A stretch of DNA of 11,877 nucleotides from PVC group bacterium (GTDB lineage Bacteria; Verrucomicrobiota; Kiritimatiellia; UBA8416; PXDI01). The notes beneath the pieces were generated by a model. It was not told where the DNA came from. It saw nothing but the letters and a program-made list of their open reading frames with translations, and did not search any database. Below are positions 5,287 to 11,877 of this stretch, piece after piece. A program made the position numbers and the translations under genes. Position 1 is the first letter of the stretch. Each line of letters begins with the position of its first letter. The stretch spans positions 1 through 11,877 of the forward strand of contig PXDI01000107.1 of NCBI GenBank assembly GCA_003565095.1, read 5' to 3'.

Positions 5287-6915
5287 TGTGACCAGCGGGC
5301 GGTCATCCGTTTCGCTGGGTTCCGTCCTTCTCGGCCGCCGGGCGGGTGCTTGAGTAGTCGTTGCCGGCTGCCGGGTCTCGCCGGCGGTCGCCTCCGGTTC
5401 AGTTGTTTCAGTTTGAGCAGTCTCGGCCGGAGCTGCAGCATCCACAGCGGCAATTGCCACCTCGTCAGCGGTGCCCTCTACCTCTTCCGCCGGCTCGCTG
5501 GAATCCTTTTCCTGGCCGGCTTTTTCCTCTGGCTGCTTTGTACCGGCAGCTTCCCCACTCCCACCTGAAGCAACCTGAGGTGCTGCGGCAGCGGCAGGCG
5601 GCGGAGACGCAGCAACCGGTTCCTCTGCTTGCGCCGGGGCATCCTTTTTACGATCCGCTTTGCGCTCAAAAAGCGATCTGGATGCCTGCTCAGCGGCGGC
5701 AGACCCCAGCGCTTCACCAAAGGCTTCCCCGCCCTTTTCCACACCTTCTGTTATTGCCTCGCCCAGCACGTTGCCCCAACTGTCTTTGCGCTGGGCTTCC
5801 GCGGCCGAACGGGTTGCATCATCCACAGTTGTCTGTGCATCGCGTCCGCCGGCATCCCGTACTCTGGCGGCATCCCGCTGCGTCTGATCCCCCGAACGCG
5901 CCGCCTGCTCAAGTTCCGTAGCATGCGAAATAAACTTCATGTTCGTCTCGCGCTCATCACGCCGGGTGCTTTCAACACCGTCACCAAAAAGAATCAACGA
6001 TGAAGTTGATGCCGGCAGTGACAAGTCGGCCACACCGCCGGAAGACGGCTCATGCCAGCGTAAACCGTCCAGATCAAGGGTGCCGCCGGCAGTATCGACA
6101 TGAGGCGTGTCATCAAATTTGCCGGAATCCAGTGACTCCTGAATATGCGCCGCGGAAAGCCTTTGATCCAGATTCTCCACCCGTAAATCAGCCCGTGCGA
6201 TATGCTGCTCAAACTGCGCAATGGAACGGTTATCTTCCTCTATCCTGCTTGCAAGCGCCCTTTCCGCCGTCAACATGTCGGCAAAGCGCGAAGAGCTGTG
6301 CAGGGATTTCTTAGCCTGATTGTGTTTGGCTTTAGCGTCAAGCAAAGCGCTTTCATATACACGCAACTGCTCATTGATAAATGCCAGGTTAATTCCGGGA
6401 CTTTCGGCACGCAGGATTGCTTCATGGTCTCCGCTCGTCTGAACACGCCAGCTCTCAGTGTCTCCCGGCACATCGGGACGCTGACGAGCCTCGCTATCAG
6501 GATCAATCCCCATCCCTGTCGGTGCAAAGGTATCCGGTAATTCGTGGGCTGGCGCAGTCTTGCTCTCAAAATCGCTCAAGCCGATCTTCAATACATCGTC
6601 GATTGCGCCATCGGCCTGCCTGCGCAATTCATTCATCCGGCTTTCAATAGCCTGGATTGTGCCAAGCGTTTCCGCCAAAGCCGCGTTTTCCTCCGCCAGA
6701 CGCGCACCGCGCATACGCGCAAGTTCCTGCCGCCGTCCTTCCCGCTGTTGTTCAACGGCGGCTTTCTGCTGCTGAAGATCACTACGAATCTGACGCTGCC
6801 CATCCAACTGCTCGCGAATAGCATCGGATTCCTTGGCAAACATATAATGCGGCAGGCTGACAAGAATGGCAGCGCTCACATACAGCATTACCCCGGCTTG
6901 TCTCATGCAGATCAT
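5140..6915 (-). CDS. Exported coiled-coil protein with C-terminal double zinc ribbon (591 aa), function unknown
   Basis: Residues 1-27 form a signal peptide (MICMRQAGVMLYVSAAILVS..., likely cut after MFA). The regions in order are: charged coiled coil (about 28-105); a Pro/Asp-rich linker; a second helical region (about 178-265); a small Gly/Ser/Asp-rich part (265-315); another charged helix (320-376); a glycine-rich segment (379-417) beginning SWGN and ending SLFE; and a long low-complexity Ala/Glu/Pro/Thr region (about 420-530). It ends with eight cysteines in four CxxC pairs: C544/C547, C561/C564, C569/C572 and C587/C590. The pairs are spaced 13, 4 and 14 residues apart, as in a double zinc ribbon. 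Start chosen at 6915: a G-rich Shine-Dalgarno (GAGGGGG) precedes it, and a promoter-like -10 lies at 6940-6947, inside the longer frame that could begin at 6972. It is the first gene of the minus cluster. No known family is recognised as a whole. Confidence 0.75.
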   Translation of the reverse strand: MICMRQAGVMLYVSAAILVSLPHYMFAKESDAIREQLDGQRQIRSDLQQQKAAVEQQREGRRQELARMRGARLAEENAALAETLGTIQAIESRMNELRRQADGAIDDVLKIGLSDFESKTAPAHELPDTFAPTGMGIDPDSEARQRPDVPGDTESWRVQTSGDHEAILRAESPGINLAFINEQLRVYESALLDAKAKHNQAKKSLHSSSRFADMLTAERALASRIEEDNRSIAQFEQHIARADLRVENLDQRLSAAHIQESLDSGKFDDTPHVDTAGGTLDLDGLRWHEPSSGGVADLSLPASTSSLILFGDGVESTRRDERETNMKFISHATELEQAARSGDQTQRDAARVRDAGGRDAQTTVDDATRSAAEAQRKDSWGNVLGEAITEGVEKGGEAFGEALGSAAAEQASRSLFERKADRKKDAPAQAEEPVAASPPPAAAAAPQVASGGSGEAAGTKQPEEKAGQEKDSSEPAEEVEGTADEVAIAAVDAAAPAETAQTETTEPEATAGETRQPATTTQAPARRPRRTEPSETDDRPLVTCPACARTFRGIAGQGVPCPYCVTMNCPRCGYSRTYTKGQEPSSCPSCD

Positions 6916-6939
6916 ATCCACCCCCTCTAATAACGCCTT

Positions 6940-6969
6940 AATATATACCAAAACCACTGACAAAAACAA
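6940..6969 (-). promoter_or_regulatory. Predicted promoter for the minus-strand cluster
   Basis: On the minus strand TTGTTT (6969-6964) is followed by TATATA (6947-6942, 16-bp spacer) or TATATT (6945-6940, 18-bp spacer). Transcription would start near 6934, leaving a leader of about 20 nt with the GAGGGGG site before ATG 6915. This was found by eye; the -35 is weak. Confidence 0.4.
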
Positions 6970-6992
6970 CAAAAATGGGGCGACAAGATCGG

Positions 6993-7106
6993 GGGACAGA
7001 AATCCACCTGTTTCCGCTCTTAACCAAATAAAGTCCGCAAGCGACCGCTTACGACCTGTTGTAAATAACCGGATCTATGCAGCAATGTAAACTTTTTGTC
7101 TGTCCC
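6993..7106. repeat. Inverted-repeat-bounded segment in the divergent spacer
   Basis: GGGACAGA (6993-7000) and its perfect reverse complement TCTGTCCC (7099-7106) bracket 98 bp. GGGGACAGA-type ends are often seen in REP-like and RAYT-associated repeats, so this may be a decayed remnant of such an element. Inside it, GTCCGCAAGC and GCTTACGAC (7033-7055) can form a short hairpin with a GACC loop, one mismatch and one bulge. No transposase is present. Confidence 0.4.
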
Positions 7107-7134
7107 TTGTGGCTTTTTTCCATTTGCATATTAC
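7107..7134 (+). promoter_or_regulatory. Weak promoter candidate for the cyclase operon
   Basis: TTGTGG (7107-7112) and TATTAC (7129-7134) are spaced by 16 bp just after the inverted-repeat segment. Transcription would begin near 7141, giving a leader under 20 nt. Both boxes are poor matches. Confidence 0.25.
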
Positions 7135-7158
7135 GGTAATTAATGTTTGTATCCGCGC

Positions 7159-9393
7159 ATGATCTCACCCGGTAAATTACTTAAGAAACTTTCACCGATC
7201 TGGGTGGCCGGAATGCTGCTTACTCTCGGCAGCATGACTTTCTTTATTTCAGGCCATCAGTTTATTCAGGCTATCTCCAATTACGCATATGACGCATTTC
7301 TGCGCCGGATGCATAAGCCGCCGCAAGCCGATGCGGTTGTTATTATCGATATCGACGATAAAAGCCTGCAGGAAATGGGTCAATGGCCGTGGCCGCGCTT
7401 TCTGCTGGCCGAATTAACCCGCAAACTGTTCGCGGCTGAAGCGGCGGTAGTCGTCTTTGATATAGTCTTTCCGGAAGAGGACCGCACCTCCCCCGCCGCA
7501 GTCAACCGGCTGCTGCAAAGGTATTTCGAGATTGATGTGTGCTTTGCCGATGTTCCTGACGATATTGCCAATTTTGATGAAATGCTGGCACAGTCACTCA
7601 CTTTGGGCAAAAGCATTGTCGGCTGCTTTCTCAGTCCCGCTGATACCGTATCCGAGATTGATCCGGAAATCGACCCCCACTATCGCGGACACTATCAGAC
7701 CCGCGGTCGCGGTACTTATGAAAACTTCCTGATGCAGGCGGATGATCTGGTCATTTCGATACCGGCAATCAGCGCCGCTTCACAGAGCGGTTTTTTCAAT
7801 GCCGCACCGGATGCCGACAGCATTGTGCGCAGCAATCCGCTGGTATGGGCGCTGGGATCCCAGCGCATTTATCCGTCACTGGCGCTGGAGGCGGTGCGGC
7901 TCTATCACGATATACCGCATGGCACCATCATGTATGACGATCAGGGCGTTACTGAAATCAGACTGCGCGACATCGTAATCCCGACTGACCGTCTGGGGCG
8001 CCTTGTCGTCAATTACCGCACAGTTTACACCGACTCACAAACCGGATTCGCCTCATCTTTTCCGACATATCCGGCCAAAGACATTCTGGCCGGAACAGTG
8101 CCCCCAACACGCCTGAAAGACAAGATTGTCTTTATCGGCACTTCGGCCGTCGGTTTGAAAGATATTAAAGCCACCCCGCTTACACAATGGTTTTCAGGTG
8201 TCGAGGTACATGCGGTCATGGTTGACAATATCCTCTCCGGGGACATGCTAATATATCCGTCATGGGTGGCCGGAGTGCAGATTGTGGCAATTCTCATTAT
8301 CGGCATCATTCTGACCGCCATTATCGACCGTGGCAGATCGTGGCTGTCGTTTCTGCTGGCAATGGTGATGATCCTGGCAACCATCCGCATCAGCATGACA
8401 ATGATGGAAACCCGCAATTTCGTATTTGTACCGGTCTGGGTGATTCTAACAATTATGATTCTGTACCCGGTGCTTACCATGTTGAAATTCTGGCAGGAGG
8501 AGCGGCAGAAGAAGCGGGTGCGCGACATGTTCGGCACGATGGTCTCACAGGATGTGCTTTCATATCTTGAAAACAATCCGGAAAGCTTCTCCCTGACCGG
8601 ACACCGGACAGATGCCACAATGATGTTCTCGGATGTAGCCGGGTTTACCACGATCTCTGAAAACCTGCCGCCGGAAAGACTTTCAGAATTGCTGAACCGT
8701 TATCTCAGCCCGATGACCCGCATTATCATGGAAAGACGCGGCTACGTTGACAAATATGAAGGTGATGCCATCATGGCTGAATGGGGTGTACCGTTTCCGC
8801 TGAAGGATCATGCGGTGCAGGCGTGCCATGCCGCATTGGAGCAGCAGGCGGAGCTGGCCCGCCTGCGTCCGGTATTGAAAGCGGAATTCGGTCACGACAT
8901 TTATGTGCGGATGGGCATCAATTCCGGCAGCATAACCGCCGGCAACATGGGCTCTGACAAACGTTTTCAATACACCGTAATGGGTGATGCGGTTAATCTG
9001 GCCGCACGCCTCGAACCCGCCAACAAGGATTACGGCACTGATATTATAATCGGCGCGACAACCCGCGCGCTGGCCGGCGAAGCCATAGAAGTCCGCCTGC
9101 TGGACCGGATTGTTGTAAAGGGCAAAACCAAACCGGTCGAGATTTATGAGCTGCTGACGATGGCCGGCGAACTGCGCGAAACACGCCGCGCGGTTGTCAG
9201 CGTTTACGAGAAAGCGCTGCGGCTGCACTGGGAGCGGCGCTGGGACGAAGCGCAGGAAATGCTTGATCAGGCGATTGCCATGGACCAAAACGAGCAGCCG
9301 GCTCACACACTCAAGCAACGTATCATTTTTTATCGCGACAATCCACCACCGCCTGAATGGCAGGGCGAACATGTCCGGGCCACGAAGGATTGA
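7159..9393 (+). CDS. CHASE2-domain adenylate cyclase, class III (744 aa)
   Basis: A membrane receptor-cyclase that should convert ATP to cAMP. From ATG 7159, a first membrane helix lies at about residues 13-32. A CHASE2 extracytoplasmic sensor follows (about 33-365; VVIIDIDDKSL, WPWPR and IVFIGTSAVGLKD are typical). Three membrane helices lie near 370-390, 396-414 and 422-442, then a linker and the catalytic domain (about 480-668). All key residues appear intact: metal-binding Asp492 (FSDVAGFT) and Asp536 (YEGDAIMAEWG), transition-state Asn613 and Arg617 (VNLAARLE), and the substrate-selecting pair Lys532 and Thr606, which indicates ATP rather than GTP. A short helical tail (about 675-728) looks like a TPR hairpin. 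A TTG at 7147 is an alternative start; neither start has a clear Shine-Dalgarno. It heads a plus operon with the FHA and PEGA genes and is divergent from the coiled-coil/lipoprotein cluster. Confidence 0.93.
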   Translation: MISPGKLLKKLSPIWVAGMLLTLGSMTFFISGHQFIQAISNYAYDAFLRRMHKPPQADAVVIIDIDDKSLQEMGQWPWPRFLLAELTRKLFAAEAAVVVFDIVFPEEDRTSPAAVNRLLQRYFEIDVCFADVPDDIANFDEMLAQSLTLGKSIVGCFLSPADTVSEIDPEIDPHYRGHYQTRGRGTYENFLMQADDLVISIPAISAASQSGFFNAAPDADSIVRSNPLVWALGSQRIYPSLALEAVRLYHDIPHGTIMYDDQGVTEIRLRDIVIPTDRLGRLVVNYRTVYTDSQTGFASSFPTYPAKDILAGTVPPTRLKDKIVFIGTSAVGLKDIKATPLTQWFSGVEVHAVMVDNILSGDMLIYPSWVAGVQIVAILIIGIILTAIIDRGRSWLSFLLAMVMILATIRISMTMMETRNFVFVPVWVILTIMILYPVLTMLKFWQEERQKKRVRDMFGTMVSQDVLSYLENNPESFSLTGHRTDATMMFSDVAGFTTISENLPPERLSELLNRYLSPMTRIIMERRGYVDKYEGDAIMAEWGVPFPLKDHAVQACHAALEQQAELARLRPVLKAEFGHDIYVRMGINSGSITAGNMGSDKRFQYTVMGDAVNLAARLEPANKDYGTDIIIGATTRALAGEAIEVRLLDRIVVKGKTKPVEIYELLTMAGELRETRRAVVSVYEKALRLHWERRWDEAQEMLDQAIAMDQNEQPAHTLKQRIIFYRDNPPPPEWQGEHVRATKD

Positions 9394-9438
9394 GCAGGGT
9401 TGACAACAGCGGGCAATACAATATACGATTCCCCCACT

Positions 9439-10794
9439 ATGACAGAAACAGTTCATCTGGAAGTTATTAAGGGCGAGGATACGGGCAAGACCTTCTCTGT
9501 TCCGGCCGACGGGGCAAGAATCGGCCGTTCATCCAAAAACGATATAGTGCTTGCCGACCCGTTAATGTCGCGTCACCATTCACGCGTTTATTTAAAAGAC
9601 GGCGCTTTATGGATAACCGATCTGGGCAGCGCGAATGAAACTCTTGTCAATGACAAGGGGATTACCGATGTCGCCCTGCAGGTCAACGATCGTATCCAGC
9701 TCGGCGATTCGGTCCTAAAGGTGATTAACGCAGGGACTGCCGCCGCGGTTGCCGCGGAACCGCAGAAACAGCCGACCGCGGCAGCCACAACAACCCCGCT
9801 GGTAAATCTCGGCTTTGACGGCAATGAACCGGAACCGCCCGCCACAAGCGCCGACAAGAAACCACGGCAGCTCATTTCAAAAAAAGTGCTTATTGCGGCT
9901 CTGGCGGCGGTGGTGATACTGGCGCTCGGCGCATGGATTCCGCAACTGCTGAAACCCGCTGATAGCAGGCCGGATGCACGTCCGCCGGAAACCACACAGC
10001 AACCGGCAAGACGGACAAGAGTGCTTGAAGTAAATTATGAAAAGGTGGAAGCCAACCCGCAAAGTATTTTCCGCTATGCCTTGACTATCTCCGCCGACGG
10101 GATCCTTGCCGTCCAGATTGACGATCTAGCCAATGACCGCCACGTTCGCAAAGAAACCCGCCTCAATCCTGAATATATCCAGCAGCTTGCCGCTGAGTTC
10201 GAGAATTCCGGATTTTTCTCGCTGCAGGAGATTTACCAGGGAGTCCGGCCGGATATTCTTGACGCATGGGATCTGGCGATAACGATCGACCGGCGCACGC
10301 ACCGCACCCGCGTAATCAACCGTGTTGAGCCGGATATTTTCCGGGATGTGCGTGAGACCATTGAGAATGCCGGAAAGAATGAACTGGGGCTATGGGCGGT
10401 ACAGTTCTCGACAGAAACCCTGCTGGCATTAGCGGAGGAATCATATTTGCTGGGGAAAAAGCTGTATGACGAAAGAATGGTTAAAGACGAGAATCTGGCG
10501 ATGGCGATCAAGGCTTTCAACGAGGCCGACTGGTATCTTGAGACCATTGAGCCGAAGCCGGATTACTACGCCGATATTGTATCGTCACTGCGCCGCTGCC
10601 GCACCGAACTGGAATCCCGTTACGAAGACCATAATTTCCGTGCGCGCCGCGCGATCCAGTTGCGAGACTGGCGTGAAGCGGCACAGGAACTGCGAACAAT
10701 CATGGCGTTGATCCCTGATCGCGAAGACGACCGCTACCGGGAGGCCAGACGTAACCTGCTGGATGTTGAACGCCGTATTGAACTGGAGCGATAG
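9439..10794 (+). CDS. FHA-domain protein with one membrane helix and TPR-like C-terminus (451 aa)
   Basis: An FHA domain occupies about residues 5-98: the core GRSSKNDIVL (29-38), SRHHSR (44-49) and LGSANETLVND (62-72) provide the phosphothreonine-binding loops. An Ala/Pro-rich linker and a single membrane helix (about 148-168, VLIAALAAVVILALGAW) follow. A beta-rich domain (about 195-310) is next, then helical repeats (about 325-450) of TPR type that include WREAAQELRTIMALIP. With the FHA inside, the C-terminal half would be outside the cytoplasmic membrane. Expected role: bind a Thr-phosphorylated partner and scaffold envelope components; no Ser/Thr kinase is in the window. ATG 9439 gives a normal FHA start. 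A TTG at 9400, 6 nt after the cyclase stop, is an alternative that would couple it more tightly; neither has a strong ribosome site. The stop precedes the PEGA gene by 3 nt. Confidence 0.88.
   Translation: MTETVHLEVIKGEDTGKTFSVPADGARIGRSSKNDIVLADPLMSRHHSRVYLKDGALWITDLGSANETLVNDKGITDVALQVNDRIQLGDSVLKVINAGTAAAVAAEPQKQPTAAATTTPLVNLGFDGNEPEPPATSADKKPRQLISKKVLIAALAAVVILALGAWIPQLLKPADSRPDARPPETTQQPARRTRVLEVNYEKVEANPQSIFRYALTISADGILAVQIDDLANDRHVRKETRLNPEYIQQLAAEFENSGFFSLQEIYQGVRPDILDAWDLAITIDRRTHRTRVINRVEPDIFRDVRETIENAGKNELGLWAVQFSTETLLALAEESYLLGKKLYDERMVKDENLAMAIKAFNEADWYLETIEPKPDYYADIVSSLRRCRTELESRYEDHNFRARRAIQLRDWREAAQELRTIMALIPDREDDRYREARRNLLDVERRIELER
10785..10788 (+). promoter_or_regulatory. 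Shine-Dalgarno of the PEGA gene inside the end of the FHA gene
   Basis: GGAG within the last codons of the FHA gene lies 9 nt before ATG 10798. It overlaps the coding end and spans the TAG stop, so translation of the two genes is probably coupled. Confidence 0.6.
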
Positions 10795-10797
10795 CAG

Positions 10798-11877
10798 ATG
10801 CAAATTTCAAAGGTCAAACAATTGCTGGGCGTGGCGCTGGCTGTGACAGTATTCGCCGGAGCAATGCCGCTGGCGGCGCAAACCGCACCACAAGGCGCCG
10901 AGGTCCGGGTTGAGACAACCCCGCCGGGTGCCCAGGTGCTGCTGAATGGCGAAGTTCGCGGCAGCTCACCGGTCACCATATCGGATATCCCGTCCGGAAT
11001 GCATATTTTCAGTGCGCGCAGAAGCGCGTACATTACCGCACGGCAATCTATCGAACTGCGCCCCGGTGAACGTATCGTAATTAACATGAACCTTGACCCG
11101 GTGCTCGGATTACTGCTGGTTGAAAGTGAACCTGCCGGAGCTGAACTGTTTATCAACGATGCCGCCCGCGGAAAGACCCCGCGGCTGGTTACCGACCTGC
11201 CGGTCGGAGATTACCGTTTTACATTTAAAGCCGCCGGCTATCAGGACCGCAATGTGGATGTAACCGTAAGGGACCGCACCCCGCAGCGAATTTCCACCAC
11301 TCTGGTGCCTGATACCGGATCGTTGCGCTTGGCATCTGAACCGACAGGTGCGCGCATCATCCTTAACGGCGCTGATCGCGGCACAACCCCGGCAATCCTT
11401 GAACGCATATCGTCAGGAATGAGCACGCTTGAACTGCAATTCGAAGGATACCGCCCTTTCCGTCAAGAGCTGCGCATTACCGCCGGCGAACAGGAAACAC
11501 TGCGCGCCGTTCTTGAACCGATCCCCGCATCACTCAATGTTGTTACGATTCCGGCCGGGGCACGTATTTATGTCGACAACCAATACCGCGGCGATTCACC
11601 GCTGCTGCTGCGTGACATTCCCCCGAAAGAATACCGCATCAGGGCGGAACTTGAGGGATACGACCCCATGGCGCGGACCGTTGCACTGCAAGCCGCCCAG
11701 AGCCGGGTCGAAGAATTCCGGTTAACCGTCAACAGCGGGTCATTACAGATTACCACCGAACCGGCCGGAGTGAGCATCTTCGTAGACGGGCGGGAACGCG
11801 GCCGCACAAGCGCCCGGGATGATCAGACCGATATGGTTTCCGAGCCGCTTACCATTCCTTTAATTACTCCGGGAGAG
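10798..11877 (+). CDS. Secreted PEGA-repeat protein (first 360 residues, runs off right edge)
   Basis: A Sec signal peptide covers residues 1-27 (cut likely after PLAA). The rest is an array of PEGA domains, small beta-sandwich repeats found in bacterial surface or periplasmic proteins. Five units are visible, each opening with a T/S-x-P-x-G-A/V motif: TTPPGA (40), SEPAGA (110), SEPTGA (180), TIPAGA (250) and TEPAGV (320). They are followed by a short strand ending in N/D-G/N/D and then R-G-x-x-P. The openings are exactly 70 residues apart. The fifth unit carries extra residues after its RGRT (SARDDQTDMVSEP) before LTIPLITPGE, where the window ends. Role unknown; PEGA domains are presumed to bind peptidoglycan, sugars or other envelope parts. 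It is the third gene of the cyclase/FHA operon. It has no cell-wall anchor in the visible part, and the C-terminus is missing. Confidence 0.9.
   Translation, partial: MQISKVKQLLGVALAVTVFAGAMPLAAQTAPQGAEVRVETTPPGAQVLLNGEVRGSSPVTISDIPSGMHIFSARRSAYITARQSIELRPGERIVINMNLDPVLGLLLVESEPAGAELFINDAARGKTPRLVTDLPVGDYRFTFKAAGYQDRNVDVTVRDRTPQRISTTLVPDTGSLRLASEPTGARIILNGADRGTTPAILERISSGMSTLELQFEGYRPFRQELRITAGEQETLRAVLEPIPASLNVVTIPAGARIYVDNQYRGDSPLLLRDIPPKEYRIRAELEGYDPMARTVALQAAQSRVEEFRLTVNSGSLQITTEPAGVSIFVDGRERGRTSARDDQTDMVSEPLTIPLITPGE

Noticed and set aside
5361..5921. 186-codon plus-strand frame opposite the zinc-ribbon gene
   Set aside because: A Pro/Gln/Leu-rich product arising antisense to the low-complexity Ala/Glu/Pro region.
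8025..9456. Two minus-strand frames (208 and 257 codons) within the cyclase gene
   Set aside because: They are antisense to the conserved CHASE2 and cyclase motifs; the products show no recognisable domain.
9588..9995. 135-codon minus-strand frame
   Set aside because: It is antisense to the FHA domain and linker, Ser/Ala-rich, with no ribosome site.
10734..11156. 140-codon minus-strand frame at the FHA/PEGA junction
   Set aside because: It spans the 3-nt gap of a clear plus-strand operon and is antisense to the signal peptide and first PEGA units.

Overview
The window looks like chromosomal DNA of a Gram-negative (diderm) bacterium. It carries several lipoproteins with lipobox signal peptides, CsgG-like outer-membrane-associated domains, exported coiled-coil proteins and a PEGA-repeat protein. 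The mix (DUF2339 membrane protein, CHASE2 class III cyclase, FHA protein with a membrane anchor, PEGA array, duplicated CsgG-like lipoproteins) and the repeat-rich spacers would fit the Planctomycetes/Verrucomicrobia/Kiritimatiellota/Lentisphaerae side of the tree. That placement is an inference from gene content, because there is no rRNA, tRNA or ribosomal gene here to settle it. Base composition by eye is moderately GC-rich, and intergenic spacers are more AT-rich.

Layout. (1) 1-1358, minus: N-terminal part of a DUF2339-type polytopic membrane protein, running off the left edge. (2) 1359-1892: a 534-bp spacer with a 16-bp palindrome, repeated CATCCGTGGG units and a 23-bp imperfect inverted repeat built of 12-bp tandem units. 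(3) 1893-2492, plus: a short CsgG-like lipoprotein. (4) 6915-2518, minus: four genes, probably one or two transcription units, reading in order: a 591-aa exported coiled-coil protein with a C-terminal double zinc ribbon; a second CsgG-like lipoprotein about 60% identical to the one in (3) over its core; a 307-aa lipoprotein with a diverged CsgG/FlgT-like domain; and a 322-aa exported coiled-coil protein ending in a glycine-rich segment. The first and last of these share a 39-residue motif. (5) 6916-7158: a divergent promoter region with a possible inverted-repeat-bounded remnant. (6) 7159-right edge, plus: a tight three-gene operon with a CHASE2 adenylate cyclase, an FHA/transmembrane/TPR-like protein, and a secreted protein with at least five PEGA repeats at an exact 70-residue period (incomplete at the right edge).

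Working model (inference). Genes 3 and 4 look like an uncharacterised envelope-assembly set: two LpoB/PelC-sized CsgG-like lipoproteins, one FlgT-like lipoprotein and two exported helical proteins with a common glycine-rich segment. The neighbouring divergent operon looks like an envelope-sensing unit: an extracytoplasmic CHASE2 sensor that makes cAMP, an FHA protein that could read phosphothreonine inside and extend TPR-like repeats outside, and a PEGA protein in the periplasm or on the surface. No kinase, cAMP receptor, secretin or curli subunit gene is in the window, so the link between the two halves is only by proximity.
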